Shown here: one piece after another, positions 56,701-64,000 of the stretch
How the letters are laid out: each line of letters opens with the position of its first letter
How positions within the stretch are numbered: the stretch's first letter is position 1
DNA from: Asterella californica
Taxonomy: Eukaryota > Streptophyta > Marchantiopsida > Marchantiales > Aytoniaceae
NCBI GenBank assembly: GCA_036924285.1
Contig: JAYKYS010000010.1
Span: 14,173,001-14,237,000, forward strand
DNA length: 64,000 bases
Direction: 5' to 3'
Notes under the pieces: model-generated
Databases searched by the model: none
Told to the model about the DNA's origin: nothing
Seen by the model: only the letters and a program-made list of their open reading frames with translations
Program-made: the position numbers and the translations under genes

Positions 56701-56919
56701 AACTTCAGAGGTCTTTTCGCAGTAATTTTTAGTTGGACCTTTCCTCTGAAACTTTGGTACCATTTTTGACATTTTCGTTGCAGGAAAGCGTTTGTTCTTC
56801 TGTAATATTAATGTTTTACGACTTCTACAAAACGAAAAGGAGAATTATCAGCCCATCTTAGATTTCTAAATGACGAAAAGAACCATCACCTTACTACTAA
56901 TATATATACCAAAGATCGC

Positions 56920-57110
56920 TGTCCCAAGTGGTTTAGCTTACTGTTCTTTAAAAGAAAGATCGTGGGTTCAATCCTTTGTGGACACGATTGGAAGTGCATG
57001 CTGCTGCAAACTCTTAAGGAAGATTTTAGTCTGAGTCTCTGTGGTAGACTCACTTAGATAGTCTCATGGTCCTAAAGACCCCAAGGTACAGATAATACCA
57101 TTTAGATTTA
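56920..57110 (+). mobile_element. tRNA-derived SINE-like sequence
   Basis: AAGTGGTTTAGCTTACTG (A-box region, about 56936) and GGGTTCAATCC (B-box, about 56965) are about 30 bases apart, as in tRNA-derived plant SINEs. A body without coding capacity follows, including GTCTGAGTCTCTGTGGTAGACTC. No A-tail or target duplication could be fixed. Confidence 0.5.
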
Positions 57111-57189
57111 TATGGAGCAGCGAGGCTTTTTAAATATAGTTATACATTAAAAAAGCTATTCGTTAATATAGTTATATGTCCATCTTGGA

Positions 57190-57830
57190 AAATGGAAATA
57201 ACGGGGTTTTTTAATCGTATAGAGGAGACTCTTTTTTCTTTTTTTTCCTGTTTTGAGAAGGGGTGGATAAAGTTCTTCTGGGTGGCAGCACACCCAGAAA
57301 AACTTTATCGAGAGATAAAATCAGTGAAGAACAAGCCGCCAGCAGCCACGAGTAAGCCCAAGAAGCGTTGCAACCCATTTATGATACAGTAGGTGGAATG
57401 CAGTGAGCTTCATATAAACGGATGTGCTCGAAGGAAAGGCGACGTTAGAGCTATTGATAGCGGGGTTTAGCCCTGGTGTTCTTCTGTTCGGTGCTTTACC
57501 CTTCGGTCCTTCTTTCCTTTGTATGGTTTGATGAGGTCTTTCCATCCGTTTGCTACTCACTGCGTAGCGTGTTCACTCGAAGGAAAGCATAGGGAGGAGG
57601 GGAGCCAAGGAAAGGCCCCGTCAAGCCTCGAATCTCGACGACCAACAGGCCGTTCAGAACGGGAGGGTTGACCCAAGCCCGCAGCTGTGGCACAGTTCCG
57701 CTAATTACGTCTCGGTTTATACGTGCGAATTGATTAATGATGGACCACAGATTCGTGATCGGGCGAAAAGCCTGTAACCGGGTTCCGCTCATTACCGCAG
57801 TCACCGTGGTCTGAACTGCAGTCAATGTCA
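57190..57830. other. Organelle-like (possibly mitochondrial) insertion
   Basis: The style changes sharply: GC-richer, with AAGG/CCTT-rich words such as CGAAGGAAAGGCGACG (twice in variant form, 57430 and 57578), GGAGGGGAGCCAAGGAAAGG and CCCTTCGGTCC, which recall plant mitochondrial spacer DNA. An open frame at 57192-57392 (66 codons, KLYREIKSV) runs into it. No organelle gene is recognised, so this rests on composition alone. Confidence 0.3.
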
Positions 57831-57925
57831 CAGTTTTGAACTGCAGTCACAATCAAGGTGAAAGCCACAGCTACGGGCTGTGAACAGCAGTCACAATGAG
57901 GTGAAAGCCGTTCCGTCCGTTGGTT
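57806..57925. repeat. Irregular repeats of GCAGTCACAAT / GGTGAAAGCC
   Basis: AACTGCAGTCACAATCAAGGTGAAAGCC at 57839 (here split: AACTGCAGTCACAAT, AAGGTGAAAGCC) recurs as AACAGCAGTCACAAT, GAGGTGAAAGCC at 57883; a shorter AACTGCAGTCAA lies before them. Confidence 0.75.
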
Positions 57926-58130
57926 GTAAGTCTGTTGTCCATAATTATACTGGGACGGCGGCATTGAAGACTCCAGGCGTCCTCACTGCTGAATTGTGCA
58001 GAAATTTCCTCAAGACTGAATCGAATTTTGCGCGGTGACACGACTGAATCAAATTTCACTTGGTGACAGAATTTCCGAGAGAGCTGAGTCTTCGTTGTGC
58101 TTGTACTGGGTCTGCTTTAGAGTGCTTATC

Positions 58131-58796
58131 ATGGAGATGGTTTACTGCAATCGATGCAATCAAACATTGTCAATCAGCGCATTCACGCGTGCTCGCAAAG
58201 GACATAATCCTCTTGATTTAGCTGTGTTCAAACAATGTAACCAGTGTTACAACAAAGCTAACTTCGGTACTACTACATGCGAAGCGGGCTCGGAGAATAA
58301 GATTGATGATGATAACGTTTTCATAGTGACCGTGGAGTGTGATCATTCAGAAATGATTGATGTTGTAAAAGAGTGCTTTGGAGATGAGGATGACAAAGAC
58401 GGGTTTGTGTTTTCCCGACTGAAAGTTCATCTTTCAGACGAGAGTTGCATGCATGAGTTGCAGACTTTAAACTCTGGTAACTTGTCAGTGTGTTTGACGT
58501 CTTGGCTGAAGACAAGCATCATTCCGAATATAGAGGTAACCTCTGGATACTATTGGGAAGTACGTAACCCGCGTGTTTCTGTGAAAGACTGTTCGATCTT
58601 AAGGGCGACATTATGGTGTACCTCACGATCTGACAGGACAAAATTCAGAGATAAAGGTGAAGGATCCACATCACAGATAAGACAACCAGAAAAGAAACGG
58701 AAAATAGATGGCACTGCGAGAAGAAGGACCTTTTTTTATTACGTTTACTTCTCAACACGATGTACATCGACGTATCGTTTGGCAATGGATAGATAA
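58131..58796 (+). CDS. CxxC-type protein of unknown family, possibly transposon-associated
   Basis: The frame is open from 58035; the ATG at 58131 (MEMVYCNRCNQ) is preferred because the Cys motif starts right after it. CNRC ... CNQC, about 32 residues apart, forms a small zinc-ribbon-like unit seen in some transposon proteins. A middle domain (about 60-165) is unrecognised. PEKKRK near residue 187 is a probable nuclear signal. After that the frame seems to break: a second frame, 58708-58941, continues with a plausible domain (FFITFTSQHDVHRR, then an acidic EIDEEDLEKLG). So the true product is probably longer and this copy is frameshifted near 58705-58730, next to a T7 run. Confidence 0.45.
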   Translation: MEMVYCNRCNQTLSISAFTRARKGHNPLDLAVFKQCNQCYNKANFGTTTCEAGSENKIDDDNVFIVTVECDHSEMIDVVKECFGDEDDKDGFVFSRLKVHLSDESCMHELQTLNSGNLSVCLTSWLKTSIIPNIEVTSGYYWEVRNPRVSVKDCSILRATLWCTSRSDRTKFRDKGEGSTSQIRQPEKKRKIDGTARRRTFFYYVYFSTRCTSTYRLAMDR

Positions 58797-59222
58797 AAAA
58801 GCTATCAGTCAAGCCTTGAGCGAAATAGACGAGGAAGACCTAGAGAAGCTGGGATTATTGATCGCTTTCTCATTCGAGTTTCCTCGTCCTGGCGTAAGTA
58901 CTCTGCCATTAGTCCCTCCTTTACAATTTAAGCTCAAGTGATCTTTACTCAAGTTAAGTATTTACTCAAGTTAAATTGTTGCTCAATTTAAGAGATACTT
59001 TTATTTATTGTAATGTGTAATGGTTGTTTATATCAGATTGGACTTTGTGTGGCTTTCATCCAATCCTATAATACAGTAACACGAATGACCAAAATTAGAG
59101 ATCGAGAATTCAAGTTGAACTATAAGTTCCCTCCACTGAAATTATAGTTTTATTCTGATGCTTGCATTCCAGTGTCCGAGGTCTTGTAAGAGTCCGGAGC
59201 GCATCAATCAAAATGTTGCACC
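58797..59222. other. Tail of the CxxC ORF region and spacer
   Basis: 58797-58941 is the end of the second frame described above. CTCAAGTTAAG-type words repeat at 58950-58995. Nothing else is seen. Confidence 0.4.
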
Positions 59223-59309
59223 AGTTTTCTCGTGTTCTCATGCGAAATTGAACTCCTGCTCATTCATAATGAGCAGGAGTTCAATTTCGCATGAGAACAC
59301 GAGAAAACT
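59223..59309. repeat. Perfect 42-bp inverted repeat with 3-base loop
   Basis: 59223-59264 pairs without mismatch to 59268-59309 around CAT. The arm begins AGTTTTCTCGTGTTCTCATG. It would form a perfect 42-bp hairpin. It interrupts a short open frame and has no flanking gene. Confidence 0.97.
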
Positions 59310-59384
59310 CCGGCTAGTGAAACACAAAGGGAAAAGTGTATGGAGAAAGTAAGTTCTTGACGGGAATTGCAAATTACAACCTAT

Positions 59385-59455
59385 ATAATTTGCATGCTTG
59401 TAACATTAATTTCACTGGAACTTTTGCCCGTTTGCTGTTATCGGAAAAAAACATA
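59385..59455. repeat. Dispersed repeat copy, partner at about 61265-61330
   Basis: Shares TTGCATGCTTG / ATGCATGCTGG, GGAACTTTTGCCCGTTT / AGAACTTTTGCTCGCTT and TGTTATCGG / TGTTATCGA with 61265-61330, in the same order and orientation. Confidence 0.6.
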
Positions 59456-60039
59456 ATATTAAACAAATAATCTATATTAAATGGATAAAATTTAAAATTA
59501 TTTTAAGATGTCAAACCTTAATCAGATTAGAAATACGAGAATATCCCGATATATTGATAAGAGAGGCATAGACTCACGCGATTCTAAGATTATAAGTGTG
59601 ACTTAAAATATATATTTAATCAACAAATTAGTTTATTCTATAATCCTTTTCCACAAAAATACTAAATAATAAATAAAACCCTTACATGTTTACCTCCTCC
59701 ATCAAAAGAAAGAGGAAGAGAATATGCATCGAACGTATTGTCATCAAACACAATGTCCCTCAAGATAAAGAATGTTACAGAGGAATAGTAATATCCATAT
59801 AGATTAAATCATTTTGTTTGCTTTCCTAATATGCATGTCACTCTTTCTATGGTGAAGTTAGATGTGATTAAAACTAAATATGATATTGGCATCAAAAGAA
59901 TAGATCTTGGAGTTAATACATATATTACAACAAAGAATCTCATTTTTCTATGGTTATCGACAAAAAGGGTGATCAAGCTTATTATAAGCTTTTTTGAAAT
60001 CGAGCTTGTAAGAAAATAATGTCCTCCTTTAAACACAAC
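59456..60039. other. AT-rich spacer with a palindrome-family member
   Basis: 59686-59730 (TTTACCTCCTCCATC ... GAGGAAGAGAATATGCAT) is a member of the small palindrome family. No gene. Confidence 0.45.
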
Positions 60040-61200
60040 TTTTGGAAAGAAAAAAGATATACTTGATCAACTTCAAATTTAGAAAGAGGGTCAATGAGGA
60101 CTGCACAATGCCTCACGATGGAAGTGAAATTAAAGGAGCTTTAATTCCTCGTTTCAAAGTTAATCACGGTGTGCAGCAAGGTGGTCCTTTGACCTCTTTA
60201 ATCTTCTCCATTTCTACATTGCTGCTCATGCAGATGTTGACATGAGGTTTACATCAACAAATCTAGCTGGGATGACTTTTCATTCTTTGCAGATGACTCA
60301 AGCATCTCACAGAAATTGATCATAATTCCTGTTTGGTATTATGGAGAATATTTGCTTTGTTGAATCAGATTCTGGAGCCAAGGTCAACTTGCTTAAGTCA
60401 ATTGTGGTAGTTTTTGGGGTTTTCCACAGAACCACCCTAATGGCTATTAGCATTTGGTTGTGAAATCCTGAACACCTGTTGACAATCAGGTTACTACAGT
60501 CCAATGATGGTCATTGTGTTTTGAACTCATTACTATACTGTTAGCCGCTTACTGTTCCACACTACCCAAGTTTGAATCTCAAGTTTTTCTCAAGATATAT
60601 GTTTATATTCGGTGTCATTGTTTATGTTTCAATCTTAGTTGTCAATACCATCAAATCTCATCGGCTGACAACATTTCTTTTAGAATTTCTTTGGAGTGAG
60701 TATTTCCTCAGTTGGAATCCAAAAGTGTCTTTAAAAGCATGGAAGAGGGTTTACATGACTAGTTCAGGAAGGAGGGTCGAGAATTTATGATTTGTCAACT
60801 CATAGCATAACCTTTTGGACTAACTTAGTGGGTCAAGTGGTAGTCGACACTGATGACACTACACGGGCACCATTGTTCATTGATTCACTATGTACTAATG
60901 GAGCTGAAGCTAAAGCGACATCTGTTGACGGTTCATGCTATTGTTACGGTGTCCCTATGGGTACACAACTCAGAGCTTATGGTCGATCTCCTTAGAGCAT
61001 GGAAGTGAATCTGGGAGTACCTCTTGTCCCCTTGGTTACATAAAAGAGATGCGACTTTTCTCTGGAGAAAACTTTCATCGAGAATTCTTTACCGCCATTG
61101 GGAATAAGCATGTTGGAGGAACCTGTAGCACACCAAGAGGGTTTGAAACTACATCAGATGAGATGCCTTCTACTCGAGGTGTTACCACCCACAGTTAAAG
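60040..61200 (+). pseudogene. LINE reverse transcriptase fragment, 3' part
   Basis: FKVNHGVQQGGPLTSLIF (about 60153-60206) is the F.V..GV.QG.PL..LLF block of L1-type RTs. Further along, in other frames, VSLKAWKRVYM (about 60726-60758) and YDLSTHSITFWTNL (about 60786-60830) match the ..W..VC.P...GGLGI.DL....... thumb region of plant LINEs. Stops and frameshifts are frequent. The 5' part and an A-tail were not found. Confidence 0.65.
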
Positions 61201-61264
61201 CCTCCTTCACATACCCTGACTTGGCCAACTTTATCATCTAAGTTTGGTAATTCGCTTAAGTGTT

Positions 61265-61410
61265 GGTGCTTGAATATGCATGCTGGATGAACTCCGGAGA
61301 ACTTTTGCTCGCTTATTGTTATCGATAATATTATTAATATCGATATATCGATATATATATTAAATAAAAAATCGATATATATATATTAAATAAAAAATAT
61401 ATATACAATA
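61265..61410. repeat. Dispersed repeat copy followed by ATCGATATAT repeats
   Basis: See 59385-59455 for the shared part. Then ATCGATATATATATTAAAT- AAAAAA occurs twice in tandem (about 61345-61400). Confidence 0.65.
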
Positions 61411-61579
61411 GATATAAAATATTAAAATATTTATAAAAATTATCTGTTATTCATGCCTAGAAACGCGGAGAGAGTAAGAGATAACCCATAAATCTTGACC
61501 CGAGTGTCGCACTTCAGAAGATATAAGTCCGTGACTCCATATTCATTACTACATTAATATACACTGAGGTTAATTTAAT

Positions 61580-61673
61580 ACCTAACCCTTCCTGTAAGAA
61601 GGATTAGATATTAAATGAAAACTACTGTGTATTTGCCTCCTCCATCTGACGATGGAGGAGGTGAATATGCATA
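61580..61673. repeat. Two adjacent small palindromes
   Basis: First stem TTTAATACCTAACCCTTC, TGTAA, GAAGGATTAGATATTAAA (about 61573-61614). Second, at 61629-61673: CCTCCTCCATC, TGAC, GATGGAGGAGG, then TGAATATGCAT. The second stem is perfect over 11 bp. This is the clearest example of the paired-hairpin module. Confidence 0.75.
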
Positions 61674-62900
61674 CTTACTTCTCCTTACACTCCATGTGCT
61701 ATTTAGCTGTTTCTTTTCGCTCTTTTCGTTAATGGATGCCGGTGGTTTTCATTCTTACTTGGATAGGTACTGTCCTTCTAACAATGGTGTGAAGGAGGAT
61801 CGTCCGGTATGCTCCGTTACTCATGTTCACTATGCTTCATTGAGAAGACTCTTCATTTTTCCTGCCGGGCTTGGTTTTCTTCCAGAATGGCACTGCTCCA
61901 CTTCTTGGCTGTTCTTTTGTGTGCCTGAATCATTAGTAAAACATTTATAGTCTATTTCTTGTTTCAAGCAATAAATCAGTGCGGCTCTGTTACTATTCCA
62001 AAAAATGAAAAACGAAGAAGAAAGATAACTTCTGTATGATGATCTCAACTCTATTACTATAAAGAGGTTTCCTCTACTACACTATATATTATTCATAACT
62101 GCCATGTCCAACTATTACATCTGATGTGGTTTGCGTACCTCTCATTCATATAAAGAATTGAGCTTACCGTTACTTAAATTGTTAAATTAAGCTTGGGTTT
62201 ACTCGGATCATTGTAAAATATAAACTTTAGACCAGTATAATCCCTACTGTAGTATGGATAATCTCAATGTTTACGATTGTTTAAGCTTACCATCGTATCG
62301 ACATCTATATTATTTTACATTCAACATTTTTGCACTATCTTGTATTTTATGGGCATTTCCATCCGAAGAAGTTTACTACTACAAAGTAGCATTTTGATAA
62401 ATCATATATCATATTTGACTCGAACAAAGTTTATCATGTGTCTTAAATACAAGTACGGGAGTTCTTGTAGCTCCCAAAAACATCAATCATACTCGAGGCT
62501 AAGTTGGTTCAATCTCTAGTTGCGTTACATATAAATTAAATTTTATACATAAAACTTTCATATATCTTTTAAGTCTTTAACATTTAACCATATAACCAAG
62601 CACTGTCATATCGTTGGGCACAAAAGATGTATCCAAGAAAACGAGAGATATATAAAAGTGTGTAAGGTTGGAGAGAAGAACGACAATGCAAGAGCGTAAT
62701 CTTTTATCCAAAAACTTTTGTTTTCTACTTTATCACTACATTGCTCTTGAAAAATCTAATCCAATGATACCCAATATATCTCGTCCGAACCATCCTAAAT
62801 ATGTTACGTCACTGACAAATCAATAATCTTTAATCTTAAAAAATCTCCATCTTATATACCACAATCCAAATCTATAAACCGGAGTACCATCTCTTCAAAA
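61674..62900. other. Intergenic DNA, nothing recognised
   Basis: Short frames only (for example 61615-61950, hydrophobic and without a known domain). AT-rich. Confidence 0.45.
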
Positions 62901-64000
62901 ATTGGATTATGATGATATCTTATGTGTCTCTAACGGACCTTCCAATGAAAAGTTACAACACCTTCAATTTTGTACTTCAAAAGCTTTTCCCTAGTGTGAA
63001 TGTGGAAGAACCCTCATGCAGATCTATCTTAGAACTCTTTTCTAACTTCAACTTTGTGTATCTTCTTCCCTATAAATCCAATAGTCCTTTCTTGGTATTA
63101 GTGGAAAATTCACAATTAGTTTTTTCTAATGATACCAAAATCACATTCAATTGACTTCTACAACTCCAGTTATAATCGGTTAAAGTCTTATGATCTCTCC
63201 TTGAGGAAATCTGCAACAGACCTCGTGTAGATTTGCCGTGTCGGTAGAAACTCTCTACAAACTTCAAACCCTTGTATCTTCCTCTCTATAGTTCAAAATC
63301 TAGTGTTTTTTGTGTCACATAGAAGCCTTTGAACATCATTATCAAATGAAATCAATTTCAGCTCCAAGTGAAAGTAGTACAAGAGTCTATAGTCATAGTT
63401 AAGACCATTTGAAGCTTTAAAATCCTTTAATGAAGAAATCTGCACGAGCCCATGCACAAATTGTCATTGCAAGCCTCAAACATTAGAATCTACACGAGCT
63501 ATCGCATAGATTTTTTGTTCCAAATCAATAGACTCAATAGACTTTAAACCCTCGTAGTTCTCTAACAACACTCCAAATTATGTTGTTGAGATGACGTTGG
63601 AAAGGTCTCGTCACTTTTTTTCCAATGATACCAAATTTGACCCTATCAAAGTTACGCATGATTTACTACTTTCACCTCAAAATTATAGAGTATCCTCCGT
63701 TCAATAAATTGCTACTTTGAGTCATTTTTATCCAAAACCTCATTTCGAACTAGTGTTAAGTCTGAAGTCTCCAGCGAATAAGATTGGACAGCCAATTGAC
63801 AACACATCCATATTACGTCTCTTCAAACCCTGAACCTCTCAGCTTCTACATTGTTGAGAAGCATATGAGTTACATCCACATCTCGTCGTTTGTGACCGTC
63901 AAATGTCCCACATGTGTAGTTGTTAGGTGGCATGCGTAATAGACTATCAAGTATCACACATACAATGTATCATCTCAACCCTAATGTCTCGTCACCGTCT
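62901..64000 (-). repeat. Leader-like DNA with quasi-periodic units
   Basis: Recurrent phrases: TGATACCAAAAT / TGATACCAAATTT (63131, 63626), ACTTCAAACCCTTGTAT / ACTTTAAACCCTCGTAG (63259, 63542), and GAAATCTGCA (63206, 63435). Style is that of 6540-7300 but in the opposite orientation. It probably comes from an LTR or leader and continues past the right edge. Confidence 0.4.

Larger units (their letters stand above)
54809..56920. other. AT-rich intergenic DNA, no gene seen
   Basis: Only short frames. Contains AAATAAAAGTAAT-like words (54810-54960), small palindromes at 55521 and 55680, a stem-like CCTAACCTTATCGTTAAG motif near 56030 and a TA microsatellite at 56684. Confidence 0.5.

Overview
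The window looks like a nuclear scaffold from an early-diverging land plant, most likely a bryophyte; the exact taxon cannot be read from the sequence. It has few single-copy plant genes in AT-rich intergenic DNA, and much of it is occupied by LTR retrotransposons, non-LTR fragments and tandem repeats. Three host genes are well supported: a xyloglucan xylosyltransferase cut by the left edge (1-1293, +), a plastid YGGT/YLMG membrane protein (23355-24056, -) and a two-exon BAHD acyltransferase (28996-31158, -). They show no functional link to one another.

Layout. 1-1293 XXT. 1.3-17.3 kb: intergenic DNA with decayed retroelements, a 96-bp minisatellite (10.3-11.06 kb), a copia-type LTR (12.76-13.56 kb) and a truncated gypsy copy 'A2' (13.9-15.66 kb). 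17.7-18.45 kb: LINE 3' end. 19-23.3 kb: non-coding DNA with duplications and a strong hairpin. 23.3-24.1 kb: YLMG1. 24.2-25.8 kb: AT-rich DNA with small palindromes. 25.8-27.5 kb: LINE and gypsy 'A3' fragments. 29-31.2 kb: BAHD gene. 32.6-54.8 kb: a block of retroelements made of gypsy 'A' (pol 809 aa, gag, LTR), a GAAGAC-rich element with two ORFs (40.2-44.4 kb), a 157-bp tandem array and gypsy 'B' (46.6-54.8 kb). 54.8-64 kb: AT-rich DNA with a SINE-like copy, an organelle-like segment, a CxxC-type ORF, a perfect 42-bp hairpin, a LINE fragment and leader-like repeats.

The most notable item is gypsy B. Between its protease and reverse transcriptase it carries a cytosine-5 DNA methyltransferase domain (about 48.9-50.1 kb, -) with motifs I, IV, VI, VIII and X in canonical order. 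Its probable LTR (53191-54808) also contains, on the opposite strand, a 5S-rRNA-like internal promoter with the A-box to C-box spacing preserved. This copy is broken by stops and frameshifts and lacks the integrase core. It is therefore a fossil of an element that could have modified DNA methylation. The second notable item is the GAAGAC hexamer, which occurs about 50 times in 4.2 kb at 40.2-44.4 kb.
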